The position numbers and the translations under genes were made by a program. Below are positions 37,626 to 48,307 of a stretch of 64,000 bases of DNA, one piece after another; position 1 is the stretch's first letter; each line of letters starts with the position of its first letter. This stretch comes from JAJNPS01 sp031378845 (GTDB taxonomy: Bacteria; Pseudomonadota; Alphaproteobacteria; Rhodobacterales; Rhodobacteraceae): positions 1 through 64,000 of the forward strand of contig JANNES010000009.1 in NCBI GenBank assembly GCA_031378845.1, given 5' to 3'. The notes beneath the pieces are model-generated. The model saw only the letters and a list, made by a program, of their open reading frames with translations. It made no database searches and was not told where the DNA came from.

Positions 37626-39599
37626 GATTTTCCGTCGCATGCGCCATCGCGCTTCCCGGACTTCCTACAAGAAAGATGGGAATCCACAAGTGGTTGCAGG
37701 CACATAGCGTATGTTGCACATACGAAGGCAAGCGTCTCACTTTCGCACTTTCTGACCTGCCTGAACCGGCACGCCGCGCCTATGTTGAGCGCCAAATCGA
37801 AACCTCTGGTTTGCCGTCTGGCGACTATGATGACGCCGCCCATGCAGAGCTGGTCGCGATGCCCGCCAAGATGCGCGTCGAGGCCGAACGCAAGGCGGAA
37901 GTCACGCGGGTTTTGCTCACGGTCGGCAAGGCTTTGCCCTGGTCGCAAAAGCTCGCCCTGGTCAAGGCGCGGTTCGGATCGAAAGGCGTTTCACAACCGT
38001 CTTTAAGCCGCCTTTCAAAGGCCGTTGAAGGTGTCGCGCCGATCAACTTTGCCCCGGCGATTCTGGCCGAATATCGGCTGCAAGGCGCGGCTTCTGTCAC
38101 GGTATCGGACGCAGCCTGGTCTTTCTTTGTGACGACGATCCGGCACGCGGGCGAAGGCTTTCCGCTGCAACAAGCTTGGAGCGATGTGCGTGACGTGGCC
38201 CCGGTGAAAGGGTGGCATTGGCCGAGCTGGCCGACTGTCTATCGGCGCTGGAAAGCCCTGCCATTGTCGCAACAGCTTCACGCGCGGATCGGACATGTCG
38301 AGGCGGCCAGGCGACTGGCACAACCCGCCTTGCGGGACAAGACGACGATCCTGCCCTTGGAATGGGTATCGCTGGACGGTCAGACGAAAGACTTCTGGGC
38401 GCATAATGGCGACGGTAAGCCGCGCCGCTACACCTTCCTGCCGCTGGTCGATTGCGCGACGGCTTCGTCCTTGATTGGGAACTTGCCGAGAGCGAGAATG
38501 CCCGCGCAACGTTGCGGCTGATCAAGCGGACCTGCCAGACCTACGGCATTTTCGACCGGCTCTGCACCGACAACGGTTCGGCCTTTGCCGGGCATTTGGT
38601 CGCGGGCGGTGCGGTGCACAGGTTCCGCAATTCGCGCCAGACAGTGGACGCGGTAAAGCCCTTGGGCATCTGTCATCATCTGGGCATCTGTCATCATCTG
38701 GGCATCCGGCTGCATTTCGCGCTGCCGGCGAATGGGCAAGCCAAGGTTGCCGAGCGCACCTTCGAAAGCCTTTCCCGTGCCATAGATGACCGGCCCGAAT
38801 TCAAGGGCGCACATGAGGGCCATGCGCCCGGCGCAGCGCCTGACGGCAAGGTGACGCCGGTTCACCTAGACGATGCGCGGTCGGTCATCACCCGCGATGT
38901 GCGCCGCTATAACAACGAGGTAGGACGGCGCGGCCAAGGCATGAAAGGCCGGTCCTATCAAGACGCCTTCACCGCAGATCTCGCGCTTAGGACGCGCCGC
39001 CAACCGACCGCGCACCAACTCTATCTTGCCGGGCCGATCTACACGCCGGTCAAGGTAGATCGGTGGGGACGCGCCACGATCGACACCTGGACCTATGGCG
39101 GCCAGGGACGCAGGAAGGCCTGTTGCCTTACCACAAGAGCGGCCAATCGATCCTTCTAGGCCGTGACCCGGATGACTTCAGCGTTCCCGCATTGGCCTGG
39201 AACGAGCGCAACGAGCTGATTTGCGAAGGCATCGAACCTGTCACGCGCGGTGCATATGGCAGTGTGGACGGCATCCGCGATTCGGCCCGGAACCGCAAGG
39301 CCGCGCGGGATGCGATGCGCGCCGGGGCGGTGGCCAATGCTTATCTGGATGATGCCGATTTTGCCGAGGCGCTTGCCGCAATTCCTACACCCGGCGTGCC
39401 CGATATTCCATTGCAAGGCGTCGTCTCAGGTCGGTTTGGCGGACCCTTGAAACAGCGTCGGCGCGGCGGTGCGCTGCCAGTTCTGGCCGATCAATGCCCG
39501 GATGAAGCACCCGCGCCGAAAGTCACGAAATACCTCACAGAAGAGTATTTGAGGAACCTGGACGCGGCGAACGCCAAGCGATTGGCGGACCGCCGTTAA
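37622..39599 (+). pseudogene. Mu-type DDE transposase, frameshifted
   Basis: Three frames must be joined. The N-terminal part with DNA-binding domains and the first catalytic Asp (EWVSLDGQTKDFW) ends near 38455. A one-base loss around 38461 moves the rest, including TDNGSAF (second Asp) and GQAKVAERTF (Glu), to another frame. A second shift near 39105-39120 leads to LLPYHKSGQSILLGRDPDD and the C-terminus at 39597. An 18-bp tandem duplication (38663-38706) adds LGICHH repeats. The element is therefore probably immobile unless supplied with transposase in trans. Intact length would be about 660 residues, the MuA size. Confidence 0.88.
38663..38706 (+). repeat. 18-bp tandem duplication within the transposase
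   Basis: Two full units TGGGCATCTGTCATCATC and a partial third lie in tandem, encoding LGICHH twice before LGIRLH. The length is a multiple of three, so it does not by itself break the frame, but it inserts residues between the second Asp and the Glu of the catalytic domain. Confidence 0.9.
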
Positions 39600-39607
39600 G
39601 TCGGCCG

Positions 39608-40480
39608 ATGGGGCGCGGGCGCGCCTCACCGGCCATTCACCCGCAGGGAACAGACCCGCTTGGCAGAACGGAGGCCAGCTTGGCAGAACATCTGAGGTTG
39701 ATCAATCGCGAGGCACCGCCCGAAGGCGGATGGTTCGTGATGACCGAAACGGCGCGCGACATGTTGCGCAGCCTGGACCAGGTACGGGAACTGTTCGGAG
39801 GCGGCATGACTATGATCGCGGCTGCACCGGGCACTGGCAAGAGCGCGACGGTCTGGCGCTATCTGCAAGCAAACCGCCGCACGTTCATTGTTGAAGCGTT
39901 CTCTGGCGAAGGCGGGATATGGAGTGCGGCAATCGGGGTTTTCAAGGCGCTAGACCTCGGCGAGCCGAACAGCCGCGACCTGCCCGGCGACCGCGAAAAG
40001 ATCGCGGAAGCCGTTGGCGCGGACGGGATGCTGATCATTGATGAAGTGCAATACCTCATCCAAAAGAACCCGCGCGGCAAGGACAATATCGACGCCTTGG
40101 ATTGGCTTCGGCGCATATCAGAGGAAGGCTGTTGTTGCATCGTTTTCGTCGGTGATCTTGCCCTGGTAGACGCGGTGGAGAAGTTGCCGCAGTTCAAGCG
40201 CCGCCTTCGCAGACCGGTGATCGTGCGGCGGGTTTCCAAGGTCGATGTCGAGGCCGTCGCGGCCAAATCGGGCTTCCATGACCCTGCTGTCATCAACCTG
40301 CTCTTTGCCGTCGCACGGCGGGCCGGTGGCCTTGGAGACGTTGCACATGTCCTGTCGCATGCTGCGATCTTCGCGGCGGGCAGAAAGGTACCCCACATGG
40401 CGCTCCGATCCGAAGATCGTGCTACGGTCGCGAGAATACTACCGTGTCACGCCTGCAAGGTGTGCACTACCGATGTGTGA
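39608..40480 (+). CDS. AAA ATPase of the Mu-like element (MuB/TniB-like)
   Basis: 290 residues. Walker A is APGTGKS (73-79) and Walker B MLIIDE (141-146), with a following Q in EVQYL, typical of transposition ATPases that select targets and activate the transposase. An alternative start near Met45 is possible. The last 25 residues (after KVPHMA) are unusual, and the next gene overlaps, so the C-terminus may also have shifted frame. Lies directly after the transposase. Confidence 0.85.
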   Translation: MGRGRASPAIHPQGTDPLGRTEASLAEHLRLINREAPPEGGWFVMTETARDMLRSLDQVRELFGGGMTMIAAAPGTGKSATVWRYLQANRRTFIVEAFSGEGGIWSAAIGVFKALDLGEPNSRDLPGDREKIAEAVGADGMLIIDEVQYLIQKNPRGKDNIDALDWLRRISEEGCCCIVFVGDLALVDAVEKLPQFKRRLRRPVIVRRVSKVDVEAVAAKSGFHDPAVINLLFAVARRAGGLGDVAHVLSHAAIFAAGRKVPHMALRSEDRATVARILPCHACKVCTTDV

Positions 40481-40891
40481 TCCGTCGCGCAATCCCGACG
40501 CTGGCCAGATCGACCCCGCCATGATCCGGACGGCAATCGACCAAGCGCGCCCGTCTGCCTCCCAGATCGACATCCTTCGCGCCGCCAACGCCCGCACCAT
40601 CAAGACCCTTGAATCGGCCCTTAATCAGGCGGTTAAAGGGGCATTTGACATGGCGTTAGAGGCGTCCCTGCCTGCAACCGCCTGCACCGTCGCGGCACCC
40701 TGTCGCCAATCAAGACGGATGCCGAATTGCAGGCTTTCATCCGAGCGAGGATCCCGACCCTGACCTATGCGGAGATCGCCGCAGAGGTCGCCAAAACCTT
40801 TCCGCCTGGCCGCCGCACAAGCGTATCATCCCTAAGTCGATGGTGGTCAGTCGAGCGCGAAGGGACACCCCAATCAGCAAATTCTAGATGA
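40473..40891 (+). pseudogene. Frameshifted small gene at the right end of the transposon
   Basis: From the ATG at 40473 the frame reads PDAGQIDPAMIRTAIDQARP and a helical segment, then loses sense near 40670. A different frame continues KTDAELQAFIRARIPTLTYAEI...SLSRWW to a TGA at 40889-40891. The second part looks like a small helix-turn-helix domain. Probably an accessory protein of the element; broken by one frameshift. Confidence 0.5.
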
Positions 40892-41033
40892 TCCCAGACG
40901 ATTCCGTACCATCCGCCGTCTTACGGCCTCTTCCGGCTTCAAACCTTCTGAAATCGGGTATTCATACCATGTGACAACACACAGGGCCTGCCCCCCAACC
41001 CCCCCCGGGATATTTGCGCAAAGGTGAGCGGGG

Positions 41034-42134
41034 TCAGAGGGCCCAGAGGCTGAGGGCGTCGTCGCCAAGGGTTTCGCGCGTGATCAGGCGCGGTCGGGCG
41101 GCGTCGGCGAGGTGGGTGACGCCCAAGGGGGCGAGCATGGCGTGGCCGTCGCCGCCGATCAAGGCGCCTGCGGAGAAGACCGCGAGGTGATCGACGAGGG
41201 CAAGCCGCAGAAGGCTTGCGGCGAGGGTCGCGCCACCTTCACAGAGAATGCGCGTGAGGCCCTGAGCGGCGAGATGGTGCAGGGCGGCGGTAAGGTCGAG
41301 ATGGCCGTCCTTGGTTGCCCGGATCTCATGAAGGTGCGCGCCAGTAGTCCTCCAAGTGCTGCGGTTTCCGGCGGGGGCGCTGGGGCCATGCAGCAGCCAG
41401 ACCGGTGCTTCGCGGCAGGTCTGGCCAAGTCTGCTGGCCGGATCGTTCGTCAGGTGGCTGTCGATCACGATGCGGACGGGTTGGCGGCGCGCACCAAGAT
41501 CGCGTACCCGCAGGTCGGGATCGTCGGCCCGCGCGGTGCCGCTGCCCACCATCACCGCGTCGTGGGTCATGCGCATCAGATGCACACGGCGCCGTGACGC
41601 GGGACCGGTGATCCAGCGGCTGTCGCCCGTCACGGTGGCGATGCGGCCATCCAGAGTGGCGGCGAGTTTCAGCGTGACAAAGGGCAGGCCCCGGGTCACG
41701 CGTTTGAGAAATCCGGCATTGGCACGTGCTGCCTCAGGGGCAAGAATGCCTTCGGTCACGAGGGTCCCGGCGGCGCGCAGGCGGACATGTCCCTGGCCCG
41801 AGACGCGGGGGTCCGGGTCGGTCAGTGCCGTGAACACCCGCGCAACCCCGGCGGCGATCAGGGCATCGGCGCAGGGCGAGGTTTTCCCGTGATGGGCGCA
41901 AGGCTCCAGCGTCACATAGGCGGTGGAGCCGCGCGCCGCCTCACCGGCTTGTGCCAGAGCCATGACCTCGGCATGGGGGCGGCCACCGGGTTGCGTCCAG
42001 CCACGCCCGATCACGCGGCCCTCTTTGATCAGCACACAGCCAACTGCCGGATTGGGCCATGTGGAGCCCAAGCCCCGCGCACCGAGGCGCAGGGCATGGG
42101 CCATATGGGCCGCATCCTCGGCCCGCGCAGTCAT
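41034..42134 (-). CDS. ribD: Bifunctional riboflavin deaminase/reductase RibD
   Basis: Carries out the deaminase and reductase steps of riboflavin synthesis. 366 residues. The N-terminal deaminase has the zinc motif HAE (54-56) and Cys79/Cys88 in PCAHHGKTSPC. The C-terminal reductase domain (about 150-366) contains LAATLDGRIAT, GSGTARADDP and ILCEGG. Start overlaps the nrdR stop by 4 bp. Length normal. Confidence 0.96.
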   Translation of the reverse strand: MTARAEDAAHMAHALRLGARGLGSTWPNPAVGCVLIKEGRVIGRGWTQPGGRPHAEVMALAQAGEAARGSTAYVTLEPCAHHGKTSPCADALIAAGVARVFTALTDPDPRVSGQGHVRLRAAGTLVTEGILAPEAARANAGFLKRVTRGLPFVTLKLAATLDGRIATVTGDSRWITGPASRRRVHLMRMTHDAVMVGSGTARADDPDLRVRDLGARRQPVRIVIDSHLTNDPASRLGQTCREAPVWLLHGPSAPAGNRSTWRTTGAHLHEIRATKDGHLDLTAALHHLAAQGLTRILCEGGATLAASLLRLALVDHLAVFSAGALIGGDGHAMLAPLGVTHLADAARPRLITRETLGDDALSLWAL

Positions 42135-42598
42135 TCGTCCGTGGCGTTGCCGGGGCGCAGTTCGGAAACGAAACCGTCAAAATCGTCCGCGGTCTGGAAG
42201 TTCTTGTAAACGCTGGCAAACCGGACATAGGCAACGGTATCTATCCGCGCCAGGCTTTCCATCACGATCTCGCCAATGGTTTTGGACGGGATGTCGGTGT
42301 CACCAAGGCTTTCGAGCCTGCGCACGATGCCGGAAATCATCTGGTCGATGCGTTCGGGGTCGATGGGGCGTTTCTGCATCGCGATGCGGATCGAGCGTTC
42401 CAGCTTGGTGCGGTCGAAATCCTCGCGTTTGCCGGAGGATTTGATCACCACAAGATCGCGCAACTGCACGCGTTCATAGGTGGTGAAGCGTCCGCCGCAC
42501 GCGGGGCAAAAGCGGCGCCTGCGGATCGAGACATGGTCCTCGGCCGGGCGGCTGTCTTTTACTTGGGTGTCGATGTTGCCGCAGAATGGGCAGCGCAT
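42131..42598 (-). CDS. nrdR: Transcriptional repressor NrdR
   Basis: Represses ribonucleotide reductase genes in response to nucleotide pools. The ATG at 42596-42598 gives 155 residues, the universal NrdR size. Zinc ribbon with Cys3, Cys6, Cys31, Cys34, then an ATP-cone (about 49-139). Precedes and is coupled to ribD. The 300-bp region upstream (42599-42898) holds no gene that I can see. Confidence 0.97.
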   Translation of the reverse strand: MRCPFCGNIDTQVKDSRPAEDHVSIRRRRFCPACGGRFTTYERVQLRDLVVIKSSGKREDFDRTKLERSIRIAMQKRPIDPERIDQMISGIVRRLESLGDTDIPSKTIGEIVMESLARIDTVAYVRFASVYKNFQTADDFDGFVSELRPGNATDE

Positions 42599-42898
42599 GG
42601 CCCTCTCCTCGCTGTTGGTCGTCCACTGCCTCAAGTCCGGGGGTTGGCCCCCCGTTGATCCACTGACTATAGGGGGATCTCGCGGATATCGGCCAGACAG
42701 AAGTATCCGGCCCTGCATCTAGGGGCAAGGGGTGTGGCGCGGGGGACTCAGGGATGGGTCTGCCGGATCACGGTCGTCGGATCGCAGTCGATCTGCGGCA
42801 TTTTGCGCATAACGCCATCGTGAGGCGTTCTCTCGTCCGCCTGGGTTAGGATTGTCATGTTCGCGAGAGAATGCACCCCCCTGAATAGGAGACCCCTC

Positions 42899-43789
42899 AT
42901 GACCCGCATGACTGCATCGGATTTTGCCCCCGAACTACTGGAGCTTTATGATTTCTATGCGCATGGAAAGATCACCAAACGCGAGTTTCTGGACCGGGCC
43001 GGGCGCTATGCCGTGGGCGGTCTGACGGCGGTCGCGATCCTCGGCATGATGAGCCCCGATTATGCTCTGGCCGAGCAGGTCAGCTTTAACGACCCCGAGA
43101 TTGTGGGCGAATACGTGATGTATCCCAGCCTCAACGGGCACGGCGAGGTGCGCGGCTATCTGGTGCGGCCGTTGGCAGCGGCAGAGACCAGGCTGCCATC
43201 GGTCGTCGTGGTGCACGAAAATCGGGGTCTGAACCCTTACATCGAGGATGTGGCGCGCCGGTTGGCCAAGGCGGGCTTTATGGCATTTGCGCCGGACGGG
43301 CTGACCTCTGTCGGGGGCTATCCGGGCAATGACGAGGCGGGGCGTGAACTGCAGTCGAAGGTTGATCCGACAAAGTTGATGAATGATTTCTTTGCCGCCG
43401 TGGAATGGCTGACAACGCATGAAGGATCCACGGGTCGTGTCGGGATCACCGGGTTTTGCTATGGCGGCGGGGTCGCGAATGCGGCGGCCGTGGCCTATCC
43501 GGAGCTGGCGGGGGCGGTGCCGTTCTATGGCCGCCAGCCTGATTCTGCGGATGTGCCCAAGATCAAGGCGCCACTGTTGATCCACTATGCCGAGCTGGAT
43601 GAGCGGATCAACGAAGGCTGGCCCGCCTATGAGGCGGCGCTGAAGGCGGCGGGCACGACCTATGAGGCGTTCATCTATCCCGGCGTGAACCATGGGTTCC
43701 ACAATGACTCGACGCCGCGCTATGACGCGGTGGCGGCGGAACTGTCCTGGGAGCGGACGCTGGCGTTTTTCAAGTCGAATTTGGCCTGA
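42899..43789 (+). CDS. Dienelactone-hydrolase-family protein
   Basis: 296 residues; AGGAGA precedes the ATG at 42899. A hydrophobic segment (about 38-58) near the N-terminus follows basic residues and may export or anchor the protein. The DLH triad is present: Cys187 in GFCYGG, Asp234 in YAELDERI and His265 in GVNHGF, plus Glu107 in HENRG that activates the cysteine. Hydrolyses lactone or ester substrates; actual substrate unknown. Confidence 0.88.
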   Translation: MTRMTASDFAPELLELYDFYAHGKITKREFLDRAGRYAVGGLTAVAILGMMSPDYALAEQVSFNDPEIVGEYVMYPSLNGHGEVRGYLVRPLAAAETRLPSVVVVHENRGLNPYIEDVARRLAKAGFMAFAPDGLTSVGGYPGNDEAGRELQSKVDPTKLMNDFFAAVEWLTTHEGSTGRVGITGFCYGGGVANAAAVAYPELAGAVPFYGRQPDSADVPKIKAPLLIHYAELDERINEGWPAYEAALKAAGTTYEAFIYPGVNHGFHNDSTPRYDAVAAELSWERTLAFFKSNLA

Positions 43790-43921
43790 CGGGCGCGGTT
43801 CGCGCGGGTTTTGGCCTGTGGGAAAGGGGGCGGACGTTTCCCTCTGAGCACCGCCGGGCTGGCGGTGTTAGGGTCGGGATATCGGGCGGCTTCACGCCCC
43901 CTTTCGCCAAGGAGAAGACCA

Positions 43922-44125
43922 ATGAGCGTTGCCCGCGTAACCGAACTTTCCGCCACCTCGACCAAGAGCTTTGAAGACGCCGTCGCGACCGGCATCGCGC
44001 GCGCGACCAAGACCCTGCGCGGCGTATCGGGCGCCTGGGTCAAGGAGCACAAGGTGGCGGTCAAGAACGACAAGATCGTCACCTGGCAGGTGAATATGAT
44101 GGTGACGTTCGTTTTGGAAGATTGA
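43922..44125 (+). CDS. Dodecin
   Basis: 67 residues, AAGGAG before the ATG. The sequence ARVTELSATSTKSFEDAV... and WVKEHKVAVKNDKI matches dodecins, which assemble as hollow dodecamers that store flavin or CoA. Located 130 bp downstream of the hydrolase; may have its own promoter. ribD lies nearby, which is in keeping with flavin handling but may be chance. Confidence 0.93.
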   Translation: MSVARVTELSATSTKSFEDAVATGIARATKTLRGVSGAWVKEHKVAVKNDKIVTWQVNMMVTFVLED

Positions 44126-44255
44126 GCGGACCTCGGCATTGATGGGCCGAAGGCGCGAAACGGCGCCTTCGGTACTGACAGGTCCGGCAATTGGCCCTTG
44201 GCTGATCTGTTGGCGATGGATCGGCAACAGAACTGCCATTGTCCGGGCCCGCGCG

Positions 44256-44558
44256 CTAGGGCTTGAGGTGCAGTGCGACCTCGCCCGCCCAGGGCTCGGT
44301 GACGCCGCGCCCACCGCCAAGGTCTTCGAGGATCGGGCGCAGTTTGTCGAGACTTGTGATCATTGCCGAGCGCGCGGCGGCCAATGCCTCGAAGTTGTCC
44401 CACTCGCCGACCACGACAAAGCTGCGCTCGCCCGATTTGACCAGCCAGAAATTGCGGCCACCCGGCATGGCCTTCATGTCGAAGTCATTGTGGAGCCGGA
44501 CAAACTCCGCCTCCATCCCCGGCTTTACCCGCATATGCACCACATTCATCGCTGTCAT
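44256..44558 (-). CDS. ABM-domain (antibiotic biosynthesis monooxygenase-like) protein
   Basis: 100 residues. VVHMRVKPGMEAEFVRLHNDF and the central FWLVKSGERSFVVVGEWDN fit the small ferredoxin-like ABM fold. Such proteins are usually dimeric oxygenases or of unknown role. No partner is visible. Confidence 0.72.
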   Translation of the reverse strand: MTAMNVVHMRVKPGMEAEFVRLHNDFDMKAMPGGRNFWLVKSGERSFVVVGEWDNFEALAAARSAMITSLDKLRPILEDLGGGRGVTEPWAGEVALHLKP

Positions 44559-44677
44559 GGCATCCTCCCGCTGCTACAAGATGGGACGAATGTAACACGG
44601 AAAGGGGTGAGTCGGGCGGAGTGAAAATCCGCATTGGAAAGGATTGAAAAGGTGCCCTTTCTATACTATTATGCATC

Positions 44678-44944
44678 ATGAAGTTTGAGTTTGATCCTGA
44701 CAAGAGTGCCGCCAGCAAGGAAAAGCACGGGATCGACTTTGCCGAGGCGCAAGGGATTTGGGCGGATGATCGCTCCCTTGACTTGGAGGCATTGTCGTCC
44801 GGAGAGCCGCGTCGTTTGGCAATCGGTCTGATCGGCACGCGTCATTGGACGGCGGTTTGGACCCTGCGGGCCAGCGCTATTCGCATCATTTCGGTGCGGC
44901 GATCAAGAAGGGATGAGGTGCAAAAATGGCTGGGCGGACAATGA
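44678..44944 (+). CDS. brnT: BrnT-family toxin
   Basis: 88 residues, starting MKFEFDPDKSAASKEKHGIDF, the BrnT signature, with IRIISVRRSRRDE toward the end. BrnT is a RelE-fold ribonuclease that halts translation. It overlaps the BrnA gene by 19 bp, the standard toxin-first order. Confidence 0.93.
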   Translation: MKFEFDPDKSAASKEKHGIDFAEAQGIWADDRSLDLEALSSGEPRRLAIGLIGTRHWTAVWTLRASAIRIISVRRSRRDEVQKWLGGQ

Positions 44945-45156
44945 CAGCAGAAGAGTTCGACGCCGCTTTCGACGCGGGCGAAGACATCAGCGATATGATC
45001 GACTGGTCCAGCGCCAAGCCGCTGAACCAAGAGGCGAAACGCGTGAACGTTGACTTTCCGATGTGGATGGTGAAGGGGCTGGACAAGCGGGCGGCGCATC
45101 TTGGGGTGACGCGGCAATCGTTGATCAAGATGTGGATTGCGGAGAAGTTGGAGTGA
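44926..45156 (+). CDS. brnA: BrnA-family antitoxin
   Basis: 76 residues. The N-terminal part wraps the toxin; the C-terminal VNVDFPMWMVKGLDKRAAHLGVTRQSLIKMW is a ribbon-helix-helix DNA-binding domain. BrnA neutralises BrnT and represses the operon. Confidence 0.92.
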   Translation: MAGRTMTAEEFDAAFDAGEDISDMIDWSSAKPLNQEAKRVNVDFPMWMVKGLDKRAAHLGVTRQSLIKMWIAEKLE

Positions 45157-45193
45157 GGGAAATCGTTTATTAACCAACCTCTGTTAATTCGGA

Positions 45194-45418
45194 ATGGCCA
45201 ACCAAGGGGAAGCCGCCATTCCAGTCGTAAAGATCAGATTGGTCCTTAGAATGCTCGCCGATGACGACTGGATTCATGTCGCCACACTGGGCAGTCACCG
45301 CCAGTTTGAGCACCCAGAAAAGTCCGGGCGAGTGACCGTAGCGGGAAAAGACAGTGATGACTTGGCACCGGGCACGTTCAACTCTTTCTTGAAGCAAGCA
45401 AAATTGAAGGGGCACTGA
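45194..45418 (+). CDS. hicA: HicA-family toxin
   Basis: 74 residues with the HicA double-stranded-RNA-binding-like fold; catalytic His35 in GSHRQF, then KSGRVTVAGKDSDDLAPGT and the terminal helix. The family normally begins at the KIRLVLRML segment; here no ATG/GTG/TTG lies at that point, so the ATG 11 codons upstream is used, with no clear ribosome-binding site. It precedes hicB by 1 bp. Confidence 0.9.
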   Translation: MANQGEAAIPVVKIRLVLRMLADDDWIHVATLGSHRQFEHPEKSGRVTVAGKDSDDLAPGTFNSFLKQAKLKGH

Positions 45419-45419
45419 C

Positions 45420-45638
45420 ATGCGCTATGCGGTGGTGATTGAAAAGGCAGGCTCCGGCTATTCCGGCTATGTGCCAGATTTGCCCGGCTGTGTGGCGGCG
45501 GGGGCGAGTGTGGCAAAGGTGAAGGCCGCGCTGGCGGAGGTTATTCCGTTTCATCTGGACGGGTTAAGGGCGGGCGGCGAGGTGGTGGCTTTGCCAGAGA
45601 GTGTGGTGGAGTGGGTGGAGGTTCGAGGGTGGGGGTGA
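45420..45638 (+). CDS. hicB: HicB-family antitoxin
   Basis: 72 residues, MRYAVVIEKAGSGYSGYVPDLPGC, a degraded RNase H-like HicB domain without an added DNA-binding domain. Pairs with HicA just upstream. Length is short but usual for minimal HicB. Confidence 0.9.
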   Translation: MRYAVVIEKAGSGYSGYVPDLPGCVAAGASVAKVKAALAEVIPFHLDGLRAGGEVVALPESVVEWVEVRGWG

Positions 45639-45667
45639 CGTTGCGGTGAGGTCCTCGAGTCGCTGAT

Positions 45668-46201
45668 TCATCCGCCGATCAATTGCCATGCCTCTCGATA
45701 TTGATCCATCCAACCTAACGCGTATTTGGGAAGCGACGGAGCATAAGCATAACTGTAGTCTGGCGATAACCGTCTGAGATTACTGTCTTTTCTGACATGC
45801 CCGTTCTTACCGGGATTTGCAAGCCAAGTAGCGTGCGAATCTTTCACGACTTCTGCAACCTGCAAGCTTGGAATTACAAAAGTTTGAACTGCATCCGAGG
45901 TATCGTTCCCAAAATCGACAAAGCAATAGAACAGAGTAGGGCTAACGATAGTCTCGTGCTTTGCGCCCATGTGCCAACCACCATCACTCCCCTTGTTCAG
46001 CCGACTTTTCACTTGCAAGCCAAGCTGACGGACGCCCGAAACGTCACTTACTACGATATCTAAGTTGGGTACGCCCTGAGGAGCCAGCGCCGCAATCAGC
46101 CCACGCCGCAGCAACTGAGACATGACGAAATGTTCGCCAGCCGCACCAAGCAGGGTCGTCTGAGAAACTGTTCTGCTCGAACTACCACTCTGTAGAAGCA
46201 C
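45668..46201 (-). CDS. PD-(D/E)XK-fold nuclease-like protein
   Basis: 177 residues of somewhat lower GC than rpoD. Glu23 in AAGEHFVMSQLL, Asp48 in NLDIVV and the QVK motif (63-65) are in the spacing of the Archaeal-Holliday-junction-like/PD-(D/E)XK fold. The remainder forms an unfamiliar C-terminal domain. It lies against the toxin-antitoxin pairs, in the accessory islet next to rpoD. DNA-cleaving activity is inferred only from the motif. Confidence 0.55.
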   Translation of the reverse strand: MLLQSGSSSRTVSQTTLLGAAGEHFVMSQLLRRGLIAALAPQGVPNLDIVVSDVSGVRQLGLQVKSRLNKGSDGGWHMGAKHETIVSPTLFYCFVDFGNDTSDAVQTFVIPSLQVAEVVKDSHATWLANPGKNGHVRKDSNLRRLSPDYSYAYAPSLPKYALGWMDQYREAWQLIGG

Positions 46202-46207
46202 GACGCC

Positions 46208-48199
<1,992 letters not shown>

Positions 48200-48230
48200 G
48201 CGCGCTCCTAGGGCTTAACGGTGAGGGGGC

Positions 48231-48287
48231 GAATCATCTCTGATTCTGCGAATCATATTGCGAGTTTTCGAATCAATAGCGCGAATC
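48231..48287. promoter_or_regulatory. Five GANTC (CcrM methylation) sites upstream of rpoD
   Basis: GAATC at 48231, 48250, 48270 and 48283 and GATTC at 48242, all within 57 bp and 32-88 bp before the rpoD start. GANTC is the target of the cell-cycle methyltransferase CcrM in alphaproteobacteria. Such density is well above what GC-rich sequence gives by chance. Confidence 0.7.
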
Positions 48288-48307
48288 ACGGGAGGCGAAA
48301 GGCGCGA

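Larger units (their letters stand above)
36596..40983 (+). mobile_element. Mu-like transposon (about 4.4 kb)
   Basis: The element carries, in Mu order, a minus-strand repressor, a divergent Ner-like protein, a DDE transposase (broken) and an AAA ATPase, and no phage structural genes. A 16-bp sequence TTTCAGAAGGTTTGAA occurs at the left (36603-36618) and exactly inverted at the right (40938-40953), with a degenerate third site at 36667-36682. These resemble multiple transposase-binding end sites. Ends TG (36596) and CA (40983) are flanked by the 5-bp direct repeat GGGCC at 36591-36595 and 40984-40988, as for Mu. The right end is farther from its inner site than the left, so exact borders are less certain than the gene block. 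Insertion lies between gloA and ribD. Confidence 0.8.
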
